From an uncultured Eubacteriales bacterium (lineage in GTDB: Bacteria; Bacillota; Clostridia; Oscillospirales; Acutalibacteraceae), in assembly GCA_934462705.1 (NCBI GenBank), contig CAKSIH010000008.1, forward strand, positions 1 through 51,329: a stretch of DNA of 51,329 bases, written 5' to 3'. The stretch's first letter is position 1. Each line of letters begins with the position of its first letter. The notes under the pieces were generated by a model that made no database searches, was not told the DNA's origin, and was given only the letters and a program-made list of their open reading frames with translations. The translations under genes and the position numbers were made by a program. Shown here piece after piece: positions 31,442 through 40,904 of the stretch.

Positions 31442-32467
31442 TTGAAGACTAAAGATTTTTTTTACGATTTGCCAAGTGAACTAATAGCTCAAGATCCGCT
31501 TGAAAAACGAGATCATTCTAAATTAATGATGCTAAATAGAAAAACAGGGGAAATTAATCATAGTAATTTTTATGATATAGTTAATAAACTTATGCCGGGG
31601 GACTGTCTTATTTTAAATAATTCTAAAGTTTTGCCAGCAAGAATTTTTGGAATAAAAGAGAGTACAGGTGCTAAAGTTGAATTTCTTTTGCTGAATAGGA
31701 TATCGGAAGACACTTGGGAGGCATTGGCAGGTCCCGGAAAACGTGCAAAAGAAGGAAGTAAATTTAATTTTGGAAAAGGACTTATGTATGGAACGGTTAT
31801 CCAGGTAAAAGAAAACGGTAATCGGATTGTTAGGTTTGAATTTAACGGAAGTTTTTATGAGTGCCTTAATGAAATTGGACAAATGCCATTACCTCATTAT
31901 ATAACCCATAGCCTTGAGGATAAAGAGAGATATCAAACTGTTTATGCTAAGGATTTAGGCTCAGCGGCGGCGCCTACAGCAGGGCTGCATTTCACTAAGG
32001 AGCTTTTGCAAAAGATACTAGATAAGGGAGTAAAGATTGGTTACGTTACGCTCCACGTGGGCTTAGGCACCTTTAGGCCAGTTAAGGTAGAGGATGTATC
32101 GAAACATAAAATGCACAGTGAGTATTATAGTATTCCGGAGGAAACAGCAACTTTAATAAGAGAAACAAGAAAAAAAGGTGGAAGGGTGATAGCTGTTGGA
32201 ACGACTAGTTGTAGAACTCTTGAGTCAATGTATAAAGAAAAGGGACAAGTAGAAGCGTGTAGCGGATGGACAGATATTTTTATTTATCCAGGATATAACT
32301 TTAAAGTTATAGATGCAATTATAACGAATTTTCATCTTCCGGAAAGCACTTTAATTATGTTAATTTCTGCTTTTGCAGGGAAGGATTTAGTATTTGAGGC
32401 ATATAAAAATGCAGTAAATAATAAATATAGGTTTTTTAGTTTTGGGGATGCAATGTTTATATATTAA
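31442..32467 (+). CDS. queA: S-adenosylmethionine:tRNA ribosyltransferase-isomerase QueA
   Basis: A 341-residue enzyme that transfers ribose from SAM to 7-aminomethyl-deazaguanine in tRNA, giving epoxyqueuosine. Family blocks are DFFYDLPSELIAQDPLEKRDHSKLM in the first 40 residues, DCLILNNSKVLPARIFG, SAAAPTAGLHFT and the closing NFHLPESTLIMLISAFAG. Start is TTG 31442, six bases after a perfect AGGAGG. The next gene is tgt, and the two form a queuosine operon. Confidence 0.96.
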   Translation: MKTKDFFYDLPSELIAQDPLEKRDHSKLMMLNRKTGEINHSNFYDIVNKLMPGDCLILNNSKVLPARIFGIKESTGAKVEFLLLNRISEDTWEALAGPGKRAKEGSKFNFGKGLMYGTVIQVKENGNRIVRFEFNGSFYECLNEIGQMPLPHYITHSLEDKERYQTVYAKDLGSAAAPTAGLHFTKELLQKILDKGVKIGYVTLHVGLGTFRPVKVEDVSKHKMHSEYYSIPEETATLIRETRKKGGRVIAVGTTSCRTLESMYKEKGQVEACSGWTDIFIYPGYNFKVIDAIITNFHLPESTLIMLISAFAGKDLVFEAYKNAVNNKYRFFSFGDAMFIY

Positions 32468-32508
32468 ACTAAAACGTAAAAAATTTGATATGAAAGGGGA
32501 CTAATGAT

Positions 32509-33639
32509 GTGTATAAGCTAATAAAAAAAGAAGGCAACGCAAGAAGGGGGGAATTTGTTACTCCACATGGAACCGTTCAGACACCGGCATTTATGAATGT
32601 AGCAACTTGCGGTGCAATAAAGGGAGCAGTTTCTGCGTATGATTTAAGGGATATAAGGTGCCAAGTACAGCTTTGCAACACCTATCATTTACATTTAAGA
32701 CCGGGAGATAAGGTGGTAAAAAAGATGGGTGGGCTTCATAAGTTTACTGGTTGGTCTGGACCAATACTTACGGACAGTGGGGGATTTCAGGTTTTTTCCC
32801 TTGCCAAACTTAGAAATATAAAAGAAGAGGGGGTTTATTTTTCTTCTCATATCGATGGCCATAAAATTTTTATGGGTCCGGAGCAAAGTATGCAAATTCA
32901 GTCCAACTTAGGCTCTACGGTGGCGATGGCTTTTGATGAATGTGTTGAAAATCCTGCTGAATATGCTTATGCCAAGGCTTCTTGTGAAAGAACCGTGCGC
33001 TGGTTATATAGATGCAAAAGGGAAATGGATAAACTTAATTTACTTGATGATACAATAAATAAAAATCAAATGCTATTTGGGATAAATCAGGGCAGTACAT
33101 ATAAGGATCTTAGAATAGACCATATGAAAAAAATACGGGAATTAGATCTTGATGGCTATGCAATAGGAGGTTTAGCAGTAGGAGAAACTGCAGAAGAAAT
33201 GTATGAAACAATTGATGTAGTAGAACCGCATATGCCTACAGACAAAGTAAGATACTTAATGGGAGTAGGAACACCTATAAATATATTGGAATCTGTATAT
33301 AGGGGTGTTGATATATTTGATTGTGTTATGCCGTCGAGAAATGCAAGGCATGGAAATTTATTTACTTCTGCCGGTATAATAAATATATTTAATGCTAGGT
33401 ACGATATTGACGAAAGACCAATAGATGAAAATTGTGACTGTCCGACCTGTAGGAAGTTTTCAAGGGCATATATTAGGCATCTTTTTAAAAGTGGAGAAAT
33501 GCTTGGTATGCGACTTGCTGTTATGCACAATCTATATTTTTATAATGGTCTAATGGAAAAGATAAGAAAAGCCCTTGATGAAAATAAATTTGAAAGCTTT
33601 TATAAAGAGCAAAGAGAAATTTTAGGTAAGAGGATATAA
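32509..33639 (+). CDS. tgt: Queuine/preQ1 tRNA-guanine transglycosylase
   Basis: A 376-residue TIM-barrel enzyme that swaps guanine 34 for preQ1 in tRNAs with GUN anticodons. Visible are LTDSGGFQVFSL with the Asp of the active site, FDCVMPSRNARHG with the nucleophilic Asp, GGLAVGE, and the zinc site CDCPTCRKFSRAYIRHL plus the later His. Start is GTG 32509 behind SD GAAAGGGGA; an ATG two bases earlier is out of frame. Works before QueA in the same pathway. Confidence 0.96.
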   Translation: MYKLIKKEGNARRGEFVTPHGTVQTPAFMNVATCGAIKGAVSAYDLRDIRCQVQLCNTYHLHLRPGDKVVKKMGGLHKFTGWSGPILTDSGGFQVFSLAKLRNIKEEGVYFSSHIDGHKIFMGPEQSMQIQSNLGSTVAMAFDECVENPAEYAYAKASCERTVRWLYRCKREMDKLNLLDDTINKNQMLFGINQGSTYKDLRIDHMKKIRELDLDGYAIGGLAVGETAEEMYETIDVVEPHMPTDKVRYLMGVGTPINILESVYRGVDIFDCVMPSRNARHGNLFTSAGIINIFNARYDIDERPIDENCDCPTCRKFSRAYIRHLFKSGEMLGMRLAVMHNLYFYNGLMEKIRKALDENKFESFYKEQREILGKRI

Positions 33640-33706
33640 ATGTTTTAAGAAAAATAAAGTTAGAGCGGCTCTAAGCCCCCTTTTGTCACTAAAGTTAAAT
33701 CTGTGT

Positions 33707-33784
33707 GGCCGCAAGGCTGCAAGCTTTGCTTGCAAAATGGCTTGGCCATTTACCGCAGCTTAAAAGCTGCAGTGCCGTGCGGCC
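33707..33784 (-). repeat. Cloverleaf-forming palindromic repeat, copy B
   Basis: A 78-base element of the same design as copy A at 5590-5664 but reversed. The outer stem is GGCCGCAAGGC (33707-33717) with GCCGTGCGGCC (33774-33784, one mismatch). Three inner hairpins follow: TGCAAGC/GCTTGCA (33718-33734), AAATGGC/GCCATTT (33735-33751), GCAGCTT/AAGCTGC (33755-33770). Base changes relative to copy A fall mostly in loops or as paired changes. Confidence 0.88.
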
Positions 33785-33809
33785 CATGCTATAAGGGCAT
33801 ACAATATTA

Positions 33810-33838
33810 TTGATTGGATTAATTTATTATGGTATAAT
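33810..33838 (+). promoter_or_regulatory. Promoter of the ruvCAB unit
   Basis: TTGATT (33810-33815), 17-base spacer, perfect TATAAT (33833-33838) with an extended TGG, 53 bases before ruvC. Confidence 0.6.
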
Positions 33839-33890
33839 TATCATTTGATAATATTTATTAAAAACTAAAAGCTGGATTGGGGTTTTAAAT

Positions 33891-34394
33891 TTGATTATAT
33901 TGGGGATAGACCCTGGCTATGCTATTGTAGGGTATGGAGCAATATGCTTTTGTTCAGGTAAATTTAAAGACATTGGTCATGGTGCGATTTTAACTGATTC
34001 CAGTATGAAGTATTTTGATAGAATTGATTATATATATGAAAACATGGAAAAAATGCTTAGTAAATGCAGACCGGATGCAATGGCAATAGAAAAGTTATAT
34101 TTTCAAAATAATCATAAGACTGCAATAGACGTGGCTCAAGCCAGAGGTGTAATATTACTTGCAGCTAAAAGAGCATATGTCCCAATTTATGAATATACAC
34201 CGTTACAAGTTAAAACGGCAGTTACGGGATATGGAAAAGCAAAAAAACCGCAAGTAATGGAAATGACAAAGAGGCTTTTAAAGTTAAGTGAAGTTCCTAA
34301 ACCGGATGACACAGCTGATGCTTTAGCTATTGCAATATGCCATGCTCAGTCAAGAGGTGCTTTCAAGGGAGAGCTGTTTGCTAAAAGGAGATAA
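33891..34394 (+). CDS. ruvC: Holliday junction resolvase RuvC
   Basis: A 167-residue RNase H-fold nuclease that cuts Holliday junctions. Catalytic acids are seen as D in ILGIDPGYA near residue 7, E in MAIEKLYF, and D in KPDDTADALAIA. Full length for the family. Start is TTG 33891. It is followed after three bases by ruvA. Confidence 0.95.
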   Translation: MIILGIDPGYAIVGYGAICFCSGKFKDIGHGAILTDSSMKYFDRIDYIYENMEKMLSKCRPDAMAIEKLYFQNNHKTAIDVAQARGVILLAAKRAYVPIYEYTPLQVKTAVTGYGKAKKPQVMEMTKRLLKLSEVPKPDDTADALAIAICHAQSRGAFKGELFAKRR

Positions 34395-34397
34395 ATT

Positions 34398-35000
34398 ATG
34401 TTTTACAGTTTGAAAGGAAAATTAATATATAAATCTGAGAATGAAATTGCGATTGAATGTTCGGGTGTTGGTTATAAGTGCTTTGTTACCATGAACACTG
34501 TTGCTAATTTACCAGCTGAGGGCAATGAAGTTATGGTTTATACACATCTTAACGTCAGAGAAGATGCAATGGATTTATTTGGTTTTTACGGAAAAGAAGA
34601 ACTTAATTGTTTTAAAATGCTAACTTCGGTTTCAGGTGTTGGAGCCAAAATGGGAATAGCAATTTTATCTAGCTTAAGCCCGAATCAAATAGCGACAGCA
34701 ATAGCATCTGAGGATTATAAAACACTAACGGTAGTTCCTGGGGTTGGAAATAAATTAGCACAGAGGATAGTTTTAGAATTAAGGGATAAAATAGGCAAAG
34801 TTTCTGAATCAATGCTTGAAAACTTAGGTGGCACTAAAAATGCAGTTAAGTCACCGAATATACAAAAGGCTGCAAATGCTCTTTCGGTTCTAGGGTATTC
34901 TCAAGCTGAGGCTATGAAAGCCCTTTCTACTTTAGATGACAACCAAAAGGTTGAAGATCTTATAAAGGGTGCATTGAAAATTATTTCCAGCAAAGTGTAA
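34398..35000 (+). CDS. ruvA: Holliday junction branch migration protein RuvA
   Basis: A 200-residue protein with an OB fold (1-62), two helix-hairpin-helix motifs (TSVSGVGAKMGIAIL and TVVPGVGNKLAQRIVLEL) and a C-terminal three-helix domain that contacts RuvB (ALSVLGYSQAEAMKAL). Tetramers hold the four-way junction. Between ruvC and ruvB in one operon. Confidence 0.96.
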   Translation: MFYSLKGKLIYKSENEIAIECSGVGYKCFVTMNTVANLPAEGNEVMVYTHLNVREDAMDLFGFYGKEELNCFKMLTSVSGVGAKMGIAILSSLSPNQIATAIASEDYKTLTVVPGVGNKLAQRIVLELRDKIGKVSESMLENLGGTKNAVKSPNIQKAANALSVLGYSQAEAMKALSTLDDNQKVEDLIKGALKIISSKV

Positions 35001-35037
35001 AGTTTTTATTTAGTATTATGGTGAGGAGATAAATAAA

Positions 35038-36045
35038 TTGGATTTTGAATTTGAAAATAGAATTTTAGCTCCGGAGGAAATAGGAGAAGATGCAGATTTT
35101 GATAATCCTTTAAGGCCAAGAAATTTAAATGAATATATAGGTCAGCAGAAGGCTAAAGAGAATTTATCGATATTTATGGAAGCGGCTAAATTTAGAAATG
35201 AATCGTTGGATCATGTTCTTTTGTATGGTCCTCCTGGCCTTGGAAAGACCACTCTTTCATCAATTATAGCTAATGAAATGGGTACAGGCATAAGAATAAC
35301 TTCCGGGCCGGCAATAGAAAAGCCGGGGGATCTTGCTGCTATACTGACTAATTTAAATGCCGGAGATGTACTTTTTATTGATGAAATACATAGACTATCA
35401 AGAAGCGTAGAAGAGATATTATATCCAGCTATGGAGGATTTTTCGATTGATATAATAACAGGAAAAGGACAGATGGCGGCTTCATATCATTTACCTTTGC
35501 CAAAGTTTACACTGGTAGGAGCGACGACAAGGGCGGGGCAATTAACAGCACCGCTTAGAGATCGCTTTGGTGTAGTTTTGAGGCTTGAACTTTATTCTCC
35601 GGAGGAGCTTAGCACTATTATAAAAAGAAGTGCTGGTATTTTAAAAATAGCGATAGATGATGACGGTGCTTTGGAGATAGCTTCCAGATCCAGAGGAACT
35701 CCAAGGATTGCAAATAGGCTTTTAAAGCGTGTAAGGGATTTCGCGCAGGTTAAAGCATCAGGAGTTATAAATCTTGAGGTTGCAAAATCGGCACTTGATG
35801 CACTTGAGATAGATGAACTGGGATTAGACTCTAACGACCGGAAAATTCTTGAGACAATGATTAATTTTTATAAAGGAGGTCCGGTAGGACTTGAAACTTT
35901 AGCAGCTGCAATTGGCGAGGAAGCAGTTACAATAGAGGATGTATATGAGCCATATTTATTACAAATAGGGTTTATAAGCAGAACGTCAAGGGGCAGAATT
36001 GTAAACCGGCGTGCATATGAGCATTTAGGAATTTCTACTTTATAA
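35038..36045 (+). CDS. ruvB: Holliday junction branch migration DNA helicase RuvB
   Basis: A 335-residue AAA+ motor. Walker A GPPGLGKTTLS, Walker B LFIDEIHRL, sensor 1 VGATTRAG, the arginine finger region PLRDRFGVVLRLE and the C-terminal winged helix with RTSRGRIVNRRAYEHLG are all present. Start is TTG 35038 behind SD GTGAGGAG. Confidence 0.97.
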   Translation: MDFEFENRILAPEEIGEDADFDNPLRPRNLNEYIGQQKAKENLSIFMEAAKFRNESLDHVLLYGPPGLGKTTLSSIIANEMGTGIRITSGPAIEKPGDLAAILTNLNAGDVLFIDEIHRLSRSVEEILYPAMEDFSIDIITGKGQMAASYHLPLPKFTLVGATTRAGQLTAPLRDRFGVVLRLELYSPEELSTIIKRSAGILKIAIDDDGALEIASRSRGTPRIANRLLKRVRDFAQVKASGVINLEVAKSALDALEIDELGLDSNDRKILETMINFYKGGPVGLETLAAAIGEEAVTIEDVYEPYLLQIGFISRTSRGRIVNRRAYEHLGISTL

Positions 36046-36073
36046 AAATAATATTTTAGAAAAGGTGATATAA

Positions 36074-37480
36074 TTGGGAAGACTTTTTGGAACTGATGGA
36101 GCAAGGGGCGTAGCAAACGTGGAGATTACGTGTGAACTTGCGATGAATATAGGGAGAGCAGCAGCAATAGTGCTTGCTGAGGAGGGAACTCAGAGACCTA
36201 AATTCGTTATAGGAAAAGATACAAGAATTTCATCAGATATGATAGCAAGTGCATTAATTGCAGGTCTTTGTTCAGTAGGTGCGGATGTTTTGGATTTAGG
36301 AGTTGTTCCAACACCCGCAGTTGCATATCTTGTAAAAAGTTATAATGCTGATGCTGGGATAATGATATCGGCATCTCATAACCCATTTGAATTTAATGGC
36401 ATAAAGCTATTTAACAAAGCGGGATATAAACTTCAGGATTCGCTTGAAGAAGAAATAGAATCATTGGTATTAGATAAGATTGATTTATCTGAATACTTTA
36501 AGAGTGGCAATGATTTAGGAAGGTTAAGCATTGCAAAAAATGCAGTTTCGGACTATATAAATCACATAAAGTCAACAGTAAACATAAATTTAGATGGATT
36601 AAATGTAGCTTTTGACTGTTCAAATGGCTCAGCTTCAAGTACAGCTAAGGAGTTGTTTACAGAGCTTGGTGCGAATGTTTATATGCTAAATGATAAACCA
36701 GATGGAATTAATATAAATGATCAATGTGGTTCAGTTCACCTAGATGGGCTATGTAAGTATGTCAGAGAGAATAATATGGATTTAGGGATAGCTTTTGACG
36801 GGGATGCAGACAGATGTTTAGCTGTTGACAATGAGGGAAATCCTGTAGATGGAGACTTTTTAATGGCGATTTGTGCATCACATCTAAAGTCAATTGGAAA
36901 GCTTTCCAAAAATGTTGTTGTAGGGACTGTTATGACCAATCTGGGATTCATAAAGTTTTGTGAAAAAACTGAAATAGGCTTTGTTTCAACTAAAGTGGGA
37001 GACAGGTATGTGCTTGAAGAGATGTTGAAAAATGGTTATAACTTTGGTGGGGAACAGTCAGGCCATATTATATTTTTAGATTACTCAACTACGGGTGATG
37101 GTCAGCTTACAGCAGCGCAGCTTTTGAGTATTTTAAAAGAAAGTGGAGAAACTCTTTCTAAACTTACTATGCTAATGAACAAATATCCACAGATCCTTGT
37201 TAATGTTAATGTTAACAAGGAAGCAAAAGAAAGGCTTTATACAGATAATGTGGTAAAAAGTGCTATTGAAAAGGTTCAGAACTATTTTTCCAATATGACA
37301 GAGTTTTCAGAAGAATTTACGGATGTTTCTGAATCTAATGTAAGCGGAGCCGGGAGGATAGTGGTTAGATTGTCTGGTACTGAACCAATTGTAAGGGTTA
37401 TGCTTGAAGGAGAAGACCAGGATATAATTAGAAAATTTGCAAAGGAAGTTGAAGACGTAATTAAGGCAAGGCTTTCTTAG
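36074..37480 (+). CDS. glmM: Phosphoglucosamine mutase
   Basis: A 468-residue enzyme converting glucosamine-6-phosphate to glucosamine-1-phosphate for UDP-GlcNAc. The start MGRLFGTDGARGVAN, active-site serine loop ISASHNP with Ser 101, the metal loop FDGDADR, the sugar loop GGEQSGH and the C-terminal phosphate loop RLSGTEPIVRVM are intact. It is about 20 residues longer than typical. Start is TTG 36074 with SD AAAGGTGA. It follows ruvB closely. Confidence 0.95.
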   Translation: MGRLFGTDGARGVANVEITCELAMNIGRAAAIVLAEEGTQRPKFVIGKDTRISSDMIASALIAGLCSVGADVLDLGVVPTPAVAYLVKSYNADAGIMISASHNPFEFNGIKLFNKAGYKLQDSLEEEIESLVLDKIDLSEYFKSGNDLGRLSIAKNAVSDYINHIKSTVNINLDGLNVAFDCSNGSASSTAKELFTELGANVYMLNDKPDGININDQCGSVHLDGLCKYVRENNMDLGIAFDGDADRCLAVDNEGNPVDGDFLMAICASHLKSIGKLSKNVVVGTVMTNLGFIKFCEKTEIGFVSTKVGDRYVLEEMLKNGYNFGGEQSGHIIFLDYSTTGDGQLTAAQLLSILKESGETLSKLTMLMNKYPQILVNVNVNKEAKERLYTDNVVKSAIEKVQNYFSNMTEFSEEFTDVSESNVSGAGRIVVRLSGTEPIVRVMLEGEDQDIIRKFAKEVEDVIKARLS

Positions 37481-37498
37481 CGGGATAGGAGTTTAATT

Positions 37499-38362
37499 TT
37501 GAGGGTAGCAAAGTGGAAGGATTATGAATTAATAGATGCATCAAATGGAGAAAGGCTTGAAAGGTGGGGAAAGATTGTCCTTATAAGGCCAGATCCGCAG
37601 GTTATATGGAATACCGAGAAGGAAAAATCAATGTGGGAAAAGGCTTGCGCAGTGTATCATAGATCAAGGACCGGTGGCGGGTATTGGGAACAGCTTAAAA
37701 GAATACCAGATGTATGGTCAATTTCTTATGGCGATTTAAAGTTTAGGATAAAGCCTATGGGCTTTAAGCATACTGGCATTTTTCCGGAGCAAGCGGTTAA
37801 CTGGGATTTTGCAGGAGAGAGAATTATAAATTCAAAGAGAAAACTTAAAGTTTTAAATTTATTTGCCTATACCGGAGCAGCGACACTTGCATGCGCAGCA
37901 GCGGGTGCTGAAGTATGCCATGTGGATGCATCAAAGGGCATGGTTTTGTGGGCTAAAGAAAATGCTACTGAGTCAAAATTAAAAGATAAACCGATTCGGT
38001 GGCTTGTTGATGACTGTTTAAAATTTGTTGAGAGAGAAAAAAGACGTGGAAATAAATATGATGGAATAATTATGGACCCACCTTCGTATGGAAGAGGCCC
38101 TGGGGGAGAAGTATGGAAGTTAGAAGAGAAACTTTTTTCTCTTGTCAATTTGTGCTCAGATATACTTTCCCAAAATGCAGAATTTTTTATTTTGAATTCG
38201 TATACAACGGGGCTTTCGCCATCAGTAATGGAATTTTTATTAGGAATATGCATAAAAGAAAAATTTGGAGGAAATATTTCTTCAGACGAAATAGGTTTGC
38301 CGGTGACAGCAAAAGGAGGATTAGTACTGCCTTGTGGCTCAACTGCTATATGGCGAAGATAA
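37499..38362 (+). CDS. SAM-dependent methyltransferase, RlmI/RlmK-like catalytic domain
   Basis: A 287-residue protein of the PF10672 type. It has FPEQAVNWDF, SAM motif LNLFAYTGAATLACAAAGAEVCHVDASKG and IIMDPPSYGRGPGGEVW, where the DPPSYG motif marks RNA/DNA base methyltransferases related to RlmI and RlmL/K. No PUA domain precedes it, so it may be a stand-alone RNA methyltransferase. Start is TTG 37499, 19 bases after glmM. The target is unknown. Confidence 0.85.
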   Translation: MRVAKWKDYELIDASNGERLERWGKIVLIRPDPQVIWNTEKEKSMWEKACAVYHRSRTGGGYWEQLKRIPDVWSISYGDLKFRIKPMGFKHTGIFPEQAVNWDFAGERIINSKRKLKVLNLFAYTGAATLACAAAGAEVCHVDASKGMVLWAKENATESKLKDKPIRWLVDDCLKFVEREKRRGNKYDGIIMDPPSYGRGPGGEVWKLEEKLFSLVNLCSDILSQNAEFFILNSYTTGLSPSVMEFLLGICIKEKFGGNISSDEIGLPVTAKGGLVLPCGSTAIWRR

Positions 38363-38383
38363 TTTTTTTAATGAGGATTTTTT

Positions 38384-39235
38384 ATGACAGATATTTACAT
38401 AAATGTTCAAAATCTAACATTTAAGTATGAAAATGATGAAAGATACATACTTAAGGATGTTTCCCTAAATGTAAAGAAGGGCGAATTTGTAGTAATTTTA
38501 GGGCATAATGGCTGTGGAAAGTCAACACTTGCAAGGCAATTTAACGCTATGTTGCTGCCTTGCGGTGGGAGAATTCTGGTTTCTGGTATAAATACTTTAT
38601 TATGTGATAATTTTTATAAAATAAGGCAAAGAGTAGGGCTAGTACTCCAAAACCCAGATAATCAAATTGTTGCAAGCTTAGTCAAAGAGGATGTTGCATT
38701 TGCACCAGAGAATCTTGGTGTGGAACCAGGAAAAATAGAGGCGCGTGTCGATGAGGCTTTAAAAGCAGTTGGTATGTATGAATACAAGGATGCACTTACA
38801 TATCAACTATCGGGTGGCCAAAAGCAGCGCATTGCAATAGCGGGAGTTATAGCAATGAATCCAGAGTGCATAGTACTAGATGAACCAACGGCAATGCTGG
38901 ATCCTCAAGGAAGAAAAGAAGTAATGGACACAATAAAAAAACTAAAAGAAGAAAACGATATTACGGTTATTTTAATAACACACTATATGGATGAGGCTGT
39001 AGATGCAGACAAAGTTGTTGTTATGGAGGAAGGTAAAATAATTTTTGAGGGTACACCGAAAGAGGTTTTTTCTAATGTTGATTTTATGAAAAAACATAGC
39101 TTATCTGTACCGCAATCAACTGAACTTGTATATCTTTTAAAAAAAGCAGGATATAATGTTAAATCTAATGTTATTACAATTGATGAGTGTATAAATGTAC
39201 TTCAAAAATTGCTGGAGGAAAAAGGATGCCTATAA
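38384..39235 (+). CDS. ecfA1: Energy-coupling factor transporter ATPase EcfA1
   Basis: A 283-residue ATPase of the ECF vitamin/metal uptake module. Walker A GHNGCGKST, Q-loop VLQNPDNQI, signature LSGGQKQR and Walker B CIVLDEPTAMLD are visible, with the C-terminal dimerisation extension typical of EcfA. It overlaps ecfA2 by ten bases. It powers many different S components encoded elsewhere. Confidence 0.94.
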   Translation: MTDIYINVQNLTFKYENDERYILKDVSLNVKKGEFVVILGHNGCGKSTLARQFNAMLLPCGGRILVSGINTLLCDNFYKIRQRVGLVLQNPDNQIVASLVKEDVAFAPENLGVEPGKIEARVDEALKAVGMYEYKDALTYQLSGGQKQRIAIAGVIAMNPECIVLDEPTAMLDPQGRKEVMDTIKKLKEENDITVILITHYMDEAVDADKVVVMEEGKIIFEGTPKEVFSNVDFMKKHSLSVPQSTELVYLLKKAGYNVKSNVITIDECINVLQKLLEEKGCL

Positions 39236-40089
39236 TAGAAGTAAAAAAACTATCTTTTATTTATGCAAAAGGGACTCCACTTGAGTGTAGAGCTGTTAAC
39301 AATGTAAGTGTGAGCATAGAAAGAGGAGAATTCATTGGGATAATTGGTCACACAGGTTCAGGGAAATCCACTTTTATTAAACATCTAAATGGGCTTATTG
39401 AGCCTACAGAGGGAAAAGTATTTATTGATGGTGTGGATATTTTTGCAAGCCCTAATAAACTTAAAGATGTAAGGTTTAAAGTTGGAATGGTATTTCAATA
39501 TCCAGAGCATCAGTTATTTGATGAAACAGTGTTTAAAGATATATCTTTTGGTCCTAAGAATATGGGGTTGTCAGAGGCTTTAGTAGAAGAACGTGTTTTA
39601 TCTGCTATTAAGTTTGTTGAGCTTGACGCTGATATACTTAATAAATCGCCGTTTGAATTATCAGGGGGAGAAAAAAGAAGGGTAGCAATAGCGGGAGTAA
39701 TTGCTATGAATCCAGATGTGCTAGTGCTTGATGAACCAACGGCTGGGCTTGACCCTTTAGGCAGTAAGCAAATTTTGAGCCATATAAAAGACTATCATAA
39801 GAAAGAAAATAAAACGGTTATTTTAGTTTCACATAACATGGAGGATGTTGCAAGACTTTCACAAAAAGTAATGGTGTTAGATAATGGAGATTTAAAAATG
39901 TTTGATGAAACAAGAAGGATATTCTCAAAGGAAGAAAACTTAGAGAAAATGGGACTGAGGATACCGCAGATTACAAAAATAATGAAAGGTTTGCAAGGTA
40001 AAGGACTAAAAGTTAAAAGTGGGATACTTACAGTTGAAGAAGCGGCAGAAGAATTAGTAAAAATTATTCAGGGAAGGAAATATTTATAG
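39226..40089 (+). CDS. ecfA2: Energy-coupling factor transporter ATPase EcfA2
   Basis: A 287-residue ATPase, partner of EcfA1. Walker A GHTGSGKST, Q-loop VFQYPEHQLF, signature LSGGEKRR and Walker B VLVLDEPTAGLD are visible. ATG 39226 is preferred over an in-frame upstream codon because it gives the family start MPIIEVKKLSFIY and follows SD GGAGGAAAAAGG. Its stop overlaps the ecfT start (TAGTG). Confidence 0.95.
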   Translation: MPIIEVKKLSFIYAKGTPLECRAVNNVSVSIERGEFIGIIGHTGSGKSTFIKHLNGLIEPTEGKVFIDGVDIFASPNKLKDVRFKVGMVFQYPEHQLFDETVFKDISFGPKNMGLSEALVEERVLSAIKFVELDADILNKSPFELSGGEKRRVAIAGVIAMNPDVLVLDEPTAGLDPLGSKQILSHIKDYHKKENKTVILVSHNMEDVARLSQKVMVLDNGDLKMFDETRRIFSKEENLEKMGLRIPQITKIMKGLQGKGLKVKSGILTVEEAAEELVKIIQGRKYL

Positions 40090-40904
40090 TGATTAACAAC
40101 ATTGTATTGGGTCATTTTTTTCCAGGCAATTCTTTGATACATAAATTGGATCCAAGGGGAAAGGTGATACTGGATGTTTTAATGATAATAATGACATTTA
40201 TGGGAAAAAATTATGTTTCATTATTCTTAATGTTTATATCTGTATTAATATGCATCTTTTTGTCTGGAATACCATTTAAAATGTATTTTAAGAGTATAAA
40301 ATCAATTGTACTTATAGTTCTGTTTACTTCTTTTTTTAACCTTTTTTATGGACAGGGAGAACCAATTTTTCAAATTTGGTTTATAAAAATTACAAAGGAA
40401 GGCATTAACAATAGCATTTTTGTGGCCGCAAGACTTTTGCTGCTTATTATTTTAAGTTCAATTTTAACTTTTACAACCTCACCGACAGATTTAACATGTG
40501 CATTTGAGAGATTACTGAAGCCGCTTAATTTTATAAAGGTAAATGTTCACGATATTTCTATGATAATGACAATAGCGTTGAGGTTTGTACCAACGCTTAT
40601 TGAGGAGGCAGATAAAATAATGGCTGCTCAAAAGGCTAGAGGAGCAGATTTTGAATCAAGAAATATTAACGAACGAGTTAGAGCACTTGCACCAATTTTG
40701 ATACCGCTTTTTGTCGCATCTTTTAGAAGAGCCTACGAGTTGGCAACAGCAATGGAGTGCAGATGTTATAATGGTGGAAATGGAAGGACTCGAATGAGAG
40801 TACTAAAGTTAGGAATTAGGGACGTTTATTCTATAATTTTTGTTTTAGCTATTACAATTGTAATTATTTGCTCTAATGTAATTTTGCCGGCGGTGATAAA
40901 ATGA
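40089..40904 (+). CDS. ecfT: Energy-coupling factor transporter transmembrane protein EcfT
   Basis: A 271-residue membrane protein with about six to eight helices. GHFFPGNSLIHKLDPRGKV opens it, and the two coupling-helix motifs appear as AQKARGADF and AMECRCYNGG (A-R-G motifs that grip the ATPases). With EcfA1 and EcfA2 it forms the shared ECF module. Start is GTG 40089. Confidence 0.95.
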   Translation: MINNIVLGHFFPGNSLIHKLDPRGKVILDVLMIIMTFMGKNYVSLFLMFISVLICIFLSGIPFKMYFKSIKSIVLIVLFTSFFNLFYGQGEPIFQIWFIKITKEGINNSIFVAARLLLLIILSSILTFTTSPTDLTCAFERLLKPLNFIKVNVHDISMIMTIALRFVPTLIEEADKIMAAQKARGADFESRNINERVRALAPILIPLFVASFRRAYELATAMECRCYNGGNGRTRMRVLKLGIRDVYSIIFVLAITIVIICSNVILPAVIK

